Origin: JBOHPP01 sp050731755
Lineage (GTDB): Bacteria > Methylomirabilota > Methylomirabilia > Rokubacteriales > CSP1-6
NCBI GenBank assembly: GCA_050731755.1
Contig: JBOHPP010000114.1
Location: forward strand, 1-22,811
Direction of reading: 5' to 3'
Length of the DNA stretch: 22,811 bases
Of this stretch, positions 1 through 7,616 are shown piece after piece. Made by a program: the position numbers and the translations under genes. Numbering within the stretch: the first letter of the stretch is position 1; the number at the start of each line of letters is the position of its first letter. Under the pieces are notes generated by a model that searched no databases, was not told where the DNA came from, and saw only the letters and a list, made by a program, of their open reading frames with translations.

Positions 1-389
1 AACCGCTGGAGCGTCCGGTAGAGAATGTTGTTCTCGGTGAAGCCTCGTCGCACGCGGTCGGTGGCGTACACCGTCAGCGGGTACGACTCGCGCAGGGACA
101 GGAGCCCGAGGCAGTGATCGAGGTCCCCATTGGTGAGGACGATGCCGGCCACCGGGGAGTGCCGGGGAGCCCGGGGGTGAAGCGGCGGGAAGCTCTCGAT
201 CTGAGTTCGGATCTCCGGCGAGGCATTGAGGAGGAACCACGCCTTGCTGTCGGCGCTGACGGCGACACACTCCTGGGTGCGGGGCGTAGCGCGCAGAGCG
301 CCGTCGCGCATGCCGCGACAGTTGTGGCAGCCGCAGTTCCACTGTGGCGCCCCGCCTCCTGCTGCCGAACCCAGTACCCGGATGCGCAC
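1..389 (-). CDS. pqqB: PQQ biosynthesis protein PqqB, N-terminal part (runs off window)
   Basis: PqqB is a metallo-beta-lactamase-fold protein of pyrroloquinoline quinone (PQQ) synthesis. Reading from a GTG at 389 the protein begins with the conserved glycine-rich start LGSAAGGGAPQWNCGC, followed by a Cys-x-x-Cys pair (CGCHNC), FLLNASPEIR, and the family motif TNGDLDHCLGLLSLRE, then RRGFTENNILYRTL at the window edge. About 129 codons are visible, so the C-terminal part is missing because the window ends. A stop lies in frame just upstream of the GTG, so no earlier start is possible. It is downstream of pqqA on the same strand, the usual pqqAB order; pqqC, D and E would be expected outside the window. 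Family identity is very secure from the motifs; the start is secure from the upstream stop. Confidence 0.93.
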   Translation of the reverse strand, partial: MRIRVLGSAAGGGAPQWNCGCHNCRGMRDGALRATPRTQECVAVSADSKAWFLLNASPEIRTQIESFPPLHPRAPRHSPVAGIVLTNGDLDHCLGLLSLRESYPLTVYATDRVRRGFTENNILYRTLQR

Positions 390-408
390 CGGTCACCGAA
401 GAAAATGC

Positions 409-446
409 AGCCCTTCCCCCCGGCCCCAGGGCCGGCGGGAAGGGCT
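409..446 (-). terminator. Intercistronic hairpin between pqqA and pqqB
   Basis: A near-perfect inverted repeat: AGCCCTTCCC (409-418) pairs with GGGAAGGGCT (437-446), and inside it CCGGCCC (420-426) pairs with GGGCCGG (429-435). On the pqqA transcript it is followed within a few bases by a TTTT stretch (TGCATTTTCTTC). It starts about 25 bases after the pqqA stop. pqqA is usually needed in excess over the downstream pqq genes, so a partial terminator or 3' mRNA-stabilising hairpin fits. The short U tract makes full termination doubtful. Confidence 0.6.
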
Positions 447-470
447 ACTCAATGCGAGGGGTGTCCGCCC

Positions 471-569
471 CTAAAACGGGTCCGAGTCGTCCCGATCGAA
501 ATCGTCCTGATACGAGTTGATCTCGGCGTCCATCTTGATCTCCACGAAGGTGGGCGTCTCCCAGGTCAC
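471..569 (-). CDS. pqqA: Coenzyme PQQ precursor peptide PqqA
   Basis: A 32-residue peptide from GTG 569 to TAG 471, the usual PqqA size. It opens with VTWETPTFVEIKM and has EINSY at positions 16-20. Glu16 and Tyr20, spaced E-x-x-x-Y, are the two side chains cross-linked by PqqE and turned into PQQ. The C-terminal tail is very acidic (DDFDRDDSD) and ends in PF. An in-frame TGA just upstream excludes a longer protein. A purine-rich AGGGGG lies 9-10 bases before the GTG. It has its own promoter and 5' hairpin and is followed by a strong hairpin before pqqB. Small enough to be missed by automatic gene callers. Confidence 0.95.
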   Translation of the reverse strand: MTWETPTFVEIKMDAEINSYQDDFDRDDSDPF

Positions 570-590
570 TGGCGTTCACCCCCTGTCCGC

Positions 591-606
591 ACCGGCCTTG
601 GCCGGT
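591..606 (-). promoter_or_regulatory. Perfect inverted repeat in the pqqA leader
   Basis: ACCGGCC-TT-GGCCGGT is a perfect 7-bp inverted repeat, 21 bases upstream of the pqqA start and just downstream of the predicted transcription start (about 610). It could fold at the very 5' end of the mRNA and protect it, or be a dimeric repressor operator. The sequence does not decide between these. Confidence 0.4.
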
Positions 607-616
607 TGCGTGACGA

Positions 617-646
617 AGGATAGAGGACCGGCCCAGGCCCTGTCAA
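617..646 (-). promoter_or_regulatory. Predicted sigma70-type promoter of pqqA
   Basis: On the minus strand, TTGACA (646-641, exact consensus) is followed after 18 bases by TATCCT (622-617, 4 of 6 to TATAAT). Transcription would begin near 610, giving a leader of about 40 bases to the pqqA GTG. Placement and match quality make this one of the best promoter candidates in the window. Confidence 0.6.
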
Positions 647-664
647 GGCGCCTGCGGCCCCCGG

Positions 665-1237
665 TCAGAGCTTCCCGATTCCCGCCCGGACGGCGTTCAC
701 CAGCGCCGTGCCGAGCACCGCCAGCTCCCGCGCCTGCCGTTCGTTCTTGAGGTCTCCGGCCCCGTCAAACGCCTCCCGGGCGTGAGGGATCAGGACTGTC
801 CTCGGGACGAGCCAGACGTTGAGCGCCAGAAGGGTCGCGCGGAGGCTCGTCTGGCTGCGGGCTGTTCCGAAGGCCCCGGGGGTCGTTCCGAAGGAGGCCG
901 CCACTTTGCCGCTGAAGGCGTTCGGCGGCCGCGACGCCCAGTCGATGGCATTCTTGAGGACGCCCGGCATGCCGTGATTGTACTCGGGCGCGGCGATCAG
1001 AAGACCGTCACAGCGGGCGATCAGCTCGCGCCACGCGGTGACGTCTTCGGGGAAGCGCCCCTCCTGCTCGAGGTCGGCGTTGTAGAGGGGCAGGGCCAGG
1101 TGATCGGGGCCGAGTTCCTCCACGTCCCCACCGGCCGTCCTCGCCCCGTCGATCGCGTACCGGAGGAGCCTCCGATTGTAGGACTCCCGCCGCAGGCTGC
1201 CGGCGAACGCCACGATCTGCGGAGCACGGTCGTCCAT
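665..1237 (-). CDS. NAD(P)H-dependent FMN reductase family protein
   Basis: A 190-residue flavodoxin-fold flavoprotein of the FMN_red family (ChrR/YieF/azoreductase-like), which passes electrons from NAD(P)H through FMN to quinones, metals or other acceptors in the cytoplasm. The N-terminal phosphate-binding loop is GSLRRESYNR (about residues 14-23). The second family signature PEYNHGMPGVLKNAIDW (about 84-100) contacts the flavin ring, followed by TTPGAFGTARSQ. Length and motifs match the family throughout. No convincing ribosome-binding site precedes the ATG at 1237, but the protein starts right where homologous flavoproteins do. It is on the same strand as pqqAB, upstream of the pqqA promoter, so it is probably a separate unit. 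The true acceptor cannot be told from sequence. Confidence 0.88.
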   Translation of the reverse strand: MDDRAPQIVAFAGSLRRESYNRRLLRYAIDGARTAGGDVEELGPDHLALPLYNADLEQEGRFPEDVTAWRELIARCDGLLIAAPEYNHGMPGVLKNAIDWASRPPNAFSGKVAASFGTTPGAFGTARSQTSLRATLLALNVWLVPRTVLIPHAREAFDGAGDLKNERQARELAVLGTALVNAVRAGIGKL

Positions 1238-1639
1238 GGCAACGGCGTAGTCTATCGTAGCCGAAGCTGCGGCGTGTCCCGTGCGGCATGGGGCTGGACG
1301 GCCGAGCGCGCGGCGCCGACCCCAGGTAGGCCGTGAAGTCGGCTGTCGTCGAGCACCATCAGGCGCTGCCTGACCCTCGACCGGTACTGGAGCCGCACCT
1401 GCACATCGCTCAGTTTGATCACCAGGGCCCCCCCATCTTGAGTAGATACTTCAGGAAGTGCCGGTACCTCTTGACAGCACGTGGTCGCCGGCGCAGTATC
1501 CCGGCCAAGCGTCGCACCCTGCTCCGAGGCGGATATGTAGCCAACGGTGACTTCTCTGCTAGGCCGTGAACATTCGTGGGCAACTGCTGAGCTCAGGTCC
1601 GACCGAAGTCCGCGAAGCTCCATTCCCAAGGAGGGGCAC
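1238..1639. other. Intergenic region without a recognisable gene
   Basis: A 400-base gap between two divergent genes. Open frames on both strands here give low-complexity, arginine-rich translations with no known motif. The only structured item noticed is a possible promoter (listed separately) for the plus-strand oxidoreductase genes. No RNA gene or repeat was recognised. Confidence 0.5.
1471..1499 (+). promoter_or_regulatory. Possible promoter for the IorAB-like gene pair
   Basis: TTGACA (1471-1476, exact) with a weak -10 CAGTAT (1494-1499) after 17 bases, about 140 bases before the start at 1640. The -10 matches only 3 of 6, so this rests mainly on the -35 hexamer and its position in the divergent gap. 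Confidence 0.35.
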
Positions 1640-2107
1640 ATGGTAACGCTCCACGTGAATGGCAAGCCCCAGCAAGTGGACGTGACTCCGGACACTCCGC
1701 TGCTGTGGGCGTTGCGCGATGCCCTTGGATTGACCGGAACGAAGTACGGGTGCGGCATGGCCCTGTGCGGCGCCTGCACCGTGCACCTCGACGGCCAGGC
1801 CGTGCGCTCCTGCGTCACGCCGGTCTCGGCGGCGGTGCAGAGGAAGGTCACGACCGTCGAGGCGATCGGCGCGGACCGGGTGGGCAAGGCCGTGCAGGCG
1901 GCGTGGGTCGAGCTCGGCGTGCCCCAGTGCGGCTACTGCCAGACCGGCCAGGTCATGTCCGCCACGGCCCTGCTCAAGCAAAAGCCCCAGCCAACGGATG
2001 CCGACATCGACGCGGCGATGAGCGGCAACATCTGCCGCTGCGGCACGTACACCCGGATTCGGGCCGCCATCCAGCAGGCGGCCGGCCGCAAAGGAGGGAC
2101 GAAATGA
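1640..2107 (+). CDS. (2Fe-2S)-binding subunit, IorA-like (aldehyde/isoquinoline oxidoreductase small subunit)
   Basis: A 155-residue small subunit of the xanthine oxidase family, carrying two [2Fe-2S] clusters that pass electrons from the molybdenum site in the partner subunit. The plant-ferredoxin-type cluster is held by Cys38, Cys43, Cys46 and Cys58 (YGCGMALCGACTVHLDG); the second by Cys97, Cys100, Cys132 and Cys134 (QCGYCQTGQ and ICRCGTY). The ATG at 1640 has GGAGGGG a few bases upstream and gives the normal N-terminus (VNGKPQQVDV, beta-strand of the ferredoxin fold). Its stop overlaps the next start (ATGA at 2104), so the two are translationally coupled. Closest in style to isoquinoline 1-oxidoreductase alpha subunit and to membrane aldehyde dehydrogenase small subunits; substrate cannot be assigned. 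Confidence 0.93.
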   Translation: MVTLHVNGKPQQVDVTPDTPLLWALRDALGLTGTKYGCGMALCGACTVHLDGQAVRSCVTPVSAAVQRKVTTVEAIGADRVGKAVQAAWVELGVPQCGYCQTGQVMSATALLKQKPQPTDADIDAAMSGNICRCGTYTRIRAAIQQAAGRKGGTK

Positions 2108-4440
2108 ACACGCCCCTCGATCCCACGACGTCAGCTACCAGTGACGCGCCGTCCGACAGCCCGCTCTTGCTCGCGAACGTGAGCCGGCGCGGCTTTCTCA
2201 CCGGAGTCTCCGCGCTCGGCGGGCTCGTCCTCGTCGTCGGGTTCCCGGCCGCCCTGCGCGCAGCCGACCCGCCCAAGTACGGAGCAGACGGAATGCCCGA
2301 CGGCTGGGTCGACGACCCCCTGGCGTTCGTCGCCATCGGCGAGGACGGCACCGTCTCCATTGTCTGTCACCGTTCCGAAATGGGCCAAGGTGTCCGCACC
2401 GGCATGCCGATGATCGTGGCCGACGAGCTCGAAGCCGACTGGAAGCGCGTGCGTGTGGTGCAAGCGCCCGGCGACCAGAAGCGCTTCGGCAATCAGGACA
2501 CCGACGGCTCGCGGAGCACGCGCCATTTCTTCGACCCGATGCGTCGGTGCGGGGCGGCCGCGCGCACGATGCTCGAAACGGCGGCGGCGGCGCGCTGGAA
2601 CGTGCCCGTGGGCGACGTGGAAGCGCAGAACCACGAGGTCGTGCATCGCCCGTCGGGGCGGCGTCTCGGATACGGCGCCCTGGCCAAGGACGCAGCCAAG
2701 CTGCCCGTCCCGTCGAGGGAGACGGTCCGTCTGAAGGACCCGGCGCGCTTCCGCTACATCGGCAAGGGCAACGTGAAGCTGGTCGACGGTCCCGACATCG
2801 TGAGCGGCAAGGCCCAGTACGGCATCGATACCCGGCTGGACGGCATGCTCTACGCGGTGGTGGCCCGTCCCCCGGTCTATGGCGGCAAGGTCTCCAAGTA
2901 CGATCCCGAGCAAGCGCTCAAGGTGCCGGGCGTCGTCCGCGTGGTGGAGATCGAGAGCAGCTCACCGCCGGCCGAGTTCAATCCACTGGGCGGCGTCGCC
3001 GTCATTGCCCGGAACACGTGGGCGGCTATCAAGGGTCGGGAGGCGCTCAAGATCGAGTGGAACGACGGCCCCAACGTCGAGTACGATTCCACGGCTTTCA
3101 AGGCGACGCTCGAGCAGTCAGCGCGCAAGCCGGGCAAGGTGGTACGCAACGAGGGCGACGTTGATGGCGCCATGACGAGCGCGGCGCGTCGGCTCGAGGC
3201 CGAGTACTACATCCCTCATCACGCCCATGCGACCATGGAGCCGCCCGCGGCGACCGCGCGCATCGTGCAGGGCAAGTGCGAGGCGTGGGGCTGCATCCAG
3301 TCACCGCAGGCCGCCCGTGACCGCATCGCCAAGCGGCTGGGGATGCCGGTGGAGGACGTGAAGGTCAATGTCACCCTGCTCGGTGGTGGCTTCGGCCGCA
3401 AATCCAAGCCGGATTTCATGATCGAGGCTGCCGTGCTGTCCAAGGCGATGGGCGGCGCGCCGGTCAAGGTCACGTGGACACGCGACGACGATCTGCACAA
3501 CTCCTACCATCACACTGTCTCGGTCGAGCATCTCGAAGCCGGGCTGGACGCGCAGGGCAAGCCGGTCGCCTGGCTGCACCGGACCGTGGCGCCGACGATC
3601 ATCTCGACGTTCAACGCCGATGCGAAGAACCAGGCGCCCTTCGAGCTCGGCATGACGGCCATCAACATGCCCTTCGTGATTCCCAATGTTCGCATCGAGA
3701 ACCCGGAGGCCACCGCCCATACGCGCATCGGCTGGTTCCGTTCGGTCTCGAACATTCCCCACGCCTTCGCCGTTCAGTCCTTCGTGGCCGAGCTGGCGTC
3801 GGCGGTGGGGCGTGATCCCAAGGACTTCCTGCTGGAGCTGATCGGCCCCGCCCGACGTATCGACACCAGGACCCAGGGCGATACGTGGAACTATGGTGAA
3901 TCGCCCGAGCGTTACCCGCTGGACACTGGCCGCCTGCGCCGCGTCGTCGAGACCGCGGCGCGCGAAGCTGGTTGGGGCAAGACACTGCCCAAGGGCCGCG
4001 GGCAGGGCGTCGCCGTCGCCTACAGCTTCGTGACCTACGTGGCGGCGGTGGTGGAAGTTGCGATCAACGACAAGGGGGAGCTGGCGATTCCGCGAGTGGA
4101 TATGGCCGTGGACTGCGGCGCGCAGATCAACCCCGATCGCGTCCGCGCCCAGATGGAGGGCGCGTGCGTCATGGGCGTGAGCCTCGCCACCGCGGGAGAA
4201 ATCAGCTACAAAGCCGGCCGCGTGGAGCAAGACAACTACAGCCAGTACGAGGTCACGCGCATGGCGGGCGCGCCCCGCGAGATCCACGTGCACTCGTTGC
4301 CCGGAAACTTCCGCGAGCCGCTCGGTGGCGTGGGCGAACCGGGCGTGCCGCCGATCGCGCCTGCACTGTGCAACGCGATCTTCGCGGCGACCGGCAAGCG
4401 TATCCGGCGCCTGCCGATCCGCGACCAGCTCAAGGCCTGA
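2104..4440 (+). CDS. Tat-exported molybdopterin-binding oxidoreductase large subunit, IorB-like
   Basis: A 778-residue partner of the preceding iron-sulfur subunit. It has a twin-arginine signal SRRGFLTG at residues 27-34 followed by a hydrophobic stretch and an ARA-like cleavage region (RAADP), so the complex is exported folded with its molybdenum cytosine dinucleotide cofactor. Family segments seen in order: EMGQGVRTGMPMIVADEL (first Mo domain), TMEPPAATA, NVTLLGGGFGRKSKPDF (cofactor-binding glycine loop), HTRIGWFRSVSN, and the C-terminal GGVGEPGVPP with the probable catalytic Glu745. This is the IorB/aldehyde dehydrogenase branch, which hydroxylates N-heterocycles or oxidises aldehydes. 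In three-subunit relatives a c-type cytochrome gene follows; here none does, only a Rieske gene after a hairpin. Start ATG 2104 is fixed by the ATGA overlap. Confidence 0.93.
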   Translation: MNTPLDPTTSATSDAPSDSPLLLANVSRRGFLTGVSALGGLVLVVGFPAALRAADPPKYGADGMPDGWVDDPLAFVAIGEDGTVSIVCHRSEMGQGVRTGMPMIVADELEADWKRVRVVQAPGDQKRFGNQDTDGSRSTRHFFDPMRRCGAAARTMLETAAAARWNVPVGDVEAQNHEVVHRPSGRRLGYGALAKDAAKLPVPSRETVRLKDPARFRYIGKGNVKLVDGPDIVSGKAQYGIDTRLDGMLYAVVARPPVYGGKVSKYDPEQALKVPGVVRVVEIESSSPPAEFNPLGGVAVIARNTWAAIKGREALKIEWNDGPNVEYDSTAFKATLEQSARKPGKVVRNEGDVDGAMTSAARRLEAEYYIPHHAHATMEPPAATARIVQGKCEAWGCIQSPQAARDRIAKRLGMPVEDVKVNVTLLGGGFGRKSKPDFMIEAAVLSKAMGGAPVKVTWTRDDDLHNSYHHTVSVEHLEAGLDAQGKPVAWLHRTVAPTIISTFNADAKNQAPFELGMTAINMPFVIPNVRIENPEATAHTRIGWFRSVSNIPHAFAVQSFVAELASAVGRDPKDFLLELIGPARRIDTRTQGDTWNYGESPERYPLDTGRLRRVVETAAREAGWGKTLPKGRGQGVAVAYSFVTYVAAVVEVAINDKGELAIPRVDMAVDCGAQINPDRVRAQMEGACVMGVSLATAGEISYKAGRVEQDNYSQYEVTRMAGAPREIHVHSLPGNFREPLGGVGEPGVPPIAPALCNAIFAATGKRIRRLPIRDQLKA

Positions 4441-4457
4441 GCCCGAGGCACTGCCGA

Positions 4458-4490
4458 GGTGGCAAGCGACTATACAGGGCGCTTGCCACC
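4458..4490 (+). terminator. Strong hairpin after the IorAB-like genes
   Basis: GGTGGCAAGCG (4458-4468) pairs perfectly with CGCTTGCCACC (4480-4490), an 11-bp stem with an 11-base loop, 17 bases after the stop codon. There is no T run after it, so it is either a non-canonical terminator or a 3' stabilising hairpin. Confidence 0.6.
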
Positions 4491-4569
4491 CCGGCGCTCG
4501 CCTGGGTCGCCGGGCAATCGCGAGCGCGGTGGTCTCCTCCGCCCACCGTTGGAGGGTCGTCAGGCGCCC

Positions 4570-4599
4570 TTGACAAACGATCACGGTCGGGAGAAGAAT
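4570..4599 (+). promoter_or_regulatory. Possible promoter upstream of the Rieske gene
   Basis: TTGACA (4570-4575, exact) and AAGAAT (4594-4599, 4 of 6) with an 18-base spacer. Transcription would start near 4606, after the hairpin that ends the previous unit, which supports a new transcript for the Rieske and PQQ dehydrogenase genes. Confidence 0.45.
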
Positions 4600-4724
4600 C
4601 CCGGCTACTTCCGCCAACGGCCTTCATGATTTCGGCTCTCCGCGCGACAGGGGGCAATGTGAGGCTACTGCGGAGCACCGCATCCGCTGGGCCCCGAGAC
4701 CACTCGGGTCCTGGCTTCGACGCC

Positions 4725-5288
4725 GTGACCCAAGATCGCAGGACGATTCTGAAGGTCGCCCTCGGCGTCGGGTTCGGTTGGTCCTTCCTCCGGGTCACGG
4801 CCGCGGCAGCGGAGGATCCGAGCGTGGCGCGCCCGCGAAAAGGCGATGTGCTCGTCGTCGCATACGGGGAGCGGGCGGGACAGGTCATCAGACCACAAGA
4901 TTTGCCGGAGGGGGGACCCCAGCAAATCGCCTTCCCAATGGATCCCGTCACCAAGGTGGTCCGCGACGGCTCTCCGCTCAACCAGGTCGCCCTGATCCGC
5001 CTGGATCCATCGGGGCTCAGCGAGGAGACTCGCGCCCAGTCCGCGGCCGGGGTCGTCGCGTACTCGGCGGTGTGTACGCACGAGGGGTGTCCCGTCTCGA
5101 TGTGGCACAAGGAATCGAAGACGCTCTTCTGTGCGTGCCACGCGTCTCGATTCGACCCGGCGGATGGCGCACGAGTCGTCGACGGCCCCGCGCCCCGGCG
5201 CCTGGCCACGCTGCCGCTCGAAGCGGTCGATGGCGGCGTCGTGGTCGCTGCCGGGTTCACAGGTCGCGTCGGCGGTAAAACTCAGTAA
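4725..5288 (+). CDS. Rieske [2Fe-2S] protein, exported
   Basis: A 187-residue single-domain Rieske protein. The cluster motifs are complete: CTHEGC (Cys117, His119, Cys122) and CACHAS (Cys136, Cys138, His139). Cys117, His119, Cys136 and His139 hold the cluster; Cys122 and Cys138 are placed to form the disulfide of the bc1/b6f-type high-potential Rieske fold. The N-terminus DRRTILKVALGVGFGWSF looks like a Tat-type signal or anchor, as Rieske proteins often have. The GTG at 4725 puts the twin arginine at residues 5-6; an ATG at 4626 in the same frame would add 33 residues of unlikely composition but lies 20 bases after the candidate promoter, so the start is uncertain. It precedes a PQQ dehydrogenase gene by 62 bases, suggesting it could receive or relay electrons from it. 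Confidence 0.87.
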   Translation: MTQDRRTILKVALGVGFGWSFLRVTAAAAEDPSVARPRKGDVLVVAYGERAGQVIRPQDLPEGGPQQIAFPMDPVTKVVRDGSPLNQVALIRLDPSGLSEETRAQSAAGVVAYSAVCTHEGCPVSMWHKESKTLFCACHASRFDPADGARVVDGPAPRRLATLPLEAVDGGVVVAAGFTGRVGGKTQ

Positions 5289-5350
5289 CGGAGGTGTCGC
5301 GCATCGCGCCGCAAATGAGCGAGCTGTTCCCCGGAGGAGGAGGGTCGACG

Positions 5351-7081
5351 ATGAGGATTGTCAGAGACCTCGTGATACTCGGTGTGGTCTTCGCGATCGC
5401 GTTGGCGCCCATGCTGACGGACGCCCAGGGAAGGATCATGGGCTATCGCCCGGTCACCGACCAGCGGCTCGCCGAGCCGGAACCGGCCAACTGGTTGATG
5501 ACCCGCGGTAACTACGAGGGATGGTCGTACAGTCCGCTCGATCAAATCAACGTTCACAACGTGAAGAAGCTGGCGCCGGCCTGGGCGCTGTCGACCGGCG
5601 TCGATTCCGGTCATCAGGCCCCCCTCCTCGTCAACAATGGCATCATGTTCGTCGCGACGCCCTACAACCAGGTGATCGCGGTGGAGGCGAAGAGCGGGAA
5701 GCTGCTGTGGCGATACAAGCGGGAGATGCCCGAGGGCCACAGCGTCCTTCACAACACCAGTCGCGGCGTCGCCCTGCACGGTGACAAGGTCTATCTCCCC
5801 ACGCATGACTCCTTCCTGGTGGCGCTCGACGCCACCACCGGCAAGGTCGTGTGGGAGCAGAAGGTCGAGGACTGGAAAACCGGCTACTACATGACGCTCG
5901 CCCCCCTGGTGGCCAAGGGCAAGGTCATGGTCGGCGTCTCGGGCGGCGAGTTCGGCGTCCGCGGCTTCGTCCAGGCCTTTGATGCCCAGAGCGGCCAGCC
6001 CGCGTGGAAAACGTACATGATTCCTGGGCCCGGGGAGCCAGGCCACGAGACCTGGACGGGTGACACGTGGATGAAGGGCGGTGGGTCCGTCTGGATGACC
6101 GGCACCTACGATCGGGCGCTGAACGTGACCTACTGGGGCACCGGCAACGCGTCGCCGTGGTTCGGCGATCAGCGCCCCGGTGACAACCTCTACACGTCGT
6201 CGTCGGTCGCCCTCGACGCCGATACCGGCAAGATCAGGGGCCACTTCCAGTACCACTGGAACGACTCCTGGGACTGGGACGAGCCTGACGCCCCGATGGT
6301 CATCGACTACACGAAGGACGGCCGGACGGTGAAAGGCCTAGTCCACGCGGCGCGGAACGGCTACCTGTACTGGCTCGAGCGCAGCAGCGACAAGATCTCG
6401 TTCGTGTCGGCGACGCCCTACGTCAAGCAGAACGTCTTCAAGAGCATCGACGCCAAGACGGGCCGCCCCGAGTACTATCCGGACCGCGTGCCGCGCACTG
6501 GCAAGCGCGCAGACTTCTGCCCGTCTCTCTGGGGCGGCAAGGACTGGCCGTTCGCGGCCTACAACCCGAAGAGCGGCATGCTCTTCATCCCGGCCAACGA
6601 CAACCATTGTGGGTACATGGAGGGCAAGATCCAACCGTACGTCGCGGGTAAGTGGTGGACCGGCGTGGACATCCCGGACATCGGCTTCGCCGTCGACAAG
6701 AGCGGGAGGCACTTCGGCGAAGTCCAGGCCTGGGACATCAACGGCAACAAGCGGGTATGGAGCCACTTGTTCACCGATTCGATGAACTGGGGGCCGGTCC
6801 TCACGACGGCCGGGGGGCTCGTCTTCGGCGGCGGTACGAATGACCGGTACTTCCGCGCCTTCGATGCGAGCACCGGAGAAGTGCTGTGGCAGTTCCGTAC
6901 GAACTCCGGCGTCACCGCTCCGCCCGTCTCCTTCGCCATCGACGGCGTCCAGTACATCGGAGTCGCCTCCGGCTGGGGCGTCGATCCGGCGTTCCAGCAG
7001 GGTCTGCTCGCCGATCTCCTCGGGTGGCAGAAGGACGTCCCACAGGGTGGGGTCATCTGGGTGTTCGCGGTAGGGCAATAG
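5351..7081 (+). CDS. PQQ-dependent dehydrogenase 1, lanthanide-type signature
   Basis: A 576-residue periplasmic quinoprotein of the methanol/ethanol dehydrogenase family (eight-bladed propeller). A signal peptide (about residues 1-26, ending TDAQG) is followed by NWLMTRGNYEGWSYSPLDQI, typical of the first blade, and repeated A-x-D-x-x-x-G-x-x-x-W blade motifs (ALDATTGKVVWE, AFDASTGEVLWQ). Metal-site residues are Glu200 (GGEFGVRG), Asn266 (GTGNASPW) and the catalytic Asp308, with a second Asp310 two residues on (SWDWDEP). In XoxF, PedH and ExaF this extra Asp binds a lanthanide; calcium enzymes have Ala, Ser or Thr. The adjacent Cys-Cys ring of most relatives is absent; the matching place reads HSVLHNTSRGVAL. 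ATG 5351 has GGAGGAGGAGGG upstream. Substrate, probably an alcohol or aldehyde, is unknown. Confidence 0.92.
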   Translation: MRIVRDLVILGVVFAIALAPMLTDAQGRIMGYRPVTDQRLAEPEPANWLMTRGNYEGWSYSPLDQINVHNVKKLAPAWALSTGVDSGHQAPLLVNNGIMFVATPYNQVIAVEAKSGKLLWRYKREMPEGHSVLHNTSRGVALHGDKVYLPTHDSFLVALDATTGKVVWEQKVEDWKTGYYMTLAPLVAKGKVMVGVSGGEFGVRGFVQAFDAQSGQPAWKTYMIPGPGEPGHETWTGDTWMKGGGSVWMTGTYDRALNVTYWGTGNASPWFGDQRPGDNLYTSSSVALDADTGKIRGHFQYHWNDSWDWDEPDAPMVIDYTKDGRTVKGLVHAARNGYLYWLERSSDKISFVSATPYVKQNVFKSIDAKTGRPEYYPDRVPRTGKRADFCPSLWGGKDWPFAAYNPKSGMLFIPANDNHCGYMEGKIQPYVAGKWWTGVDIPDIGFAVDKSGRHFGEVQAWDINGNKRVWSHLFTDSMNWGPVLTTAGGLVFGGGTNDRYFRAFDASTGEVLWQFRTNSGVTAPPVSFAIDGVQYIGVASGWGVDPAFQQGLLADLLGWQKDVPQGGVIWVFAVGQ

Positions 7082-7098
7082 GCTCATGGCTTCCCGGC

Positions 7099-7127
7099 GG
7101 GCCGGTGGCCCCGACGGCTACCGGCCC
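7099..7127 (+). terminator. Hairpin between PQQ dehydrogenase 1 and the next gene
   Basis: GGGCCGGTGGCC (7099-7110) pairs with GGCTACCGGCCC (7116-7127), a 12-bp stem with one G-T wobble and a 5-base loop. No T run follows. It sits between the stop at 7081 and the start at 7152, so it may lower expression of the downstream gene or stabilise the upstream mRNA. Confidence 0.5.
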
Positions 7128-7151
7128 TCCGGGAACAGCGGAGGACCAGTG

Positions 7152-7616
7152 ATGTGGTCAGAACGCGGTCGTCTTCGCCGGATCGTCCGTGCCGTTGCGG
7201 GCTCCCTGGCGCTCGCGGCCAGCGCCGTGATTGGGGCCGTCGCGGTGGTCCCGGCTCCGAGCCGGGCGGCGGATGCCGACAGCGCGTTCGTCGTCACTAT
7301 CGACAGCCCATCGGTGAAGCTGGGCGAGCGAGCGGTGATCGTGGCGACCATCACGACCCGTGACGGTTTCAAGATCACCGACTCCTACCGGCACAAGATT
7401 CGGAAGCTGTCAGCAATCGACGATGGCGTGCGGCTCGGAAGCAAGATCGTCAACGGCTCGGTGCGGGACGGCAAGGTCGTCTTCCTGATCGACGTCGTCC
7501 CGACGAAGGTCGGGACGCATTCGGTGGTGGGATTCTTTCGCTTCAGCTTCCATAACGGGCAGCAGCTCGATATCAAGTCAGCGCCGTTTGAGGCCACCGT
7601 GACGGCGACGGAGTGA
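7152..7616 (+). CDS. Exported small protein of unknown function (Ig-like beta composition)
   Basis: A 154-residue protein not matched to a named family. It has a clear Sec signal peptide: basic start (RGRLRRIVR), a hydrophobic run (GSLALAASAVIGAVAVV) and a probable AxA-type cleavage at SRAAD near residue 40. The mature part of about 115 residues alternates beta-like segments (FVVTIDSPSVKLGERAVIVA; VRDGKVVFLIDVVPTKVG; HSVVGFFRFSF) and ends in EATVTATE, suggesting a single immunoglobulin-like sandwich. No cysteines in the mature part and no cofactor motif. GGAGG lies 7 bases before the ATG; a GTG one codon earlier is possible. It directly follows PQQ dehydrogenase 1, so an accessory role in the periplasm is a reasonable guess, not shown by sequence. 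Confidence 0.75.
   Translation: MWSERGRLRRIVRAVAGSLALAASAVIGAVAVVPAPSRAADADSAFVVTIDSPSVKLGERAVIVATITTRDGFKITDSYRHKIRKLSAIDDGVRLGSKIVNGSVRDGKVVFLIDVVPTKVGTHSVVGFFRFSFHNGQQLDIKSAPFEATVTATE

Noticed and set aside
114..623. 169-codon plus-strand frame across the pqqA-pqqB region
   Set aside because: Antisense to the clear PqqA and PqqB coding sequence; no motifs.
3301..4617. 438-codon minus-strand open frame opposite the IorB-like gene
   Set aside because: No motifs, low-complexity Arg/His/Gly-rich translation; it mirrors a gene with clear family motifs. High GC creates long antisense frames.
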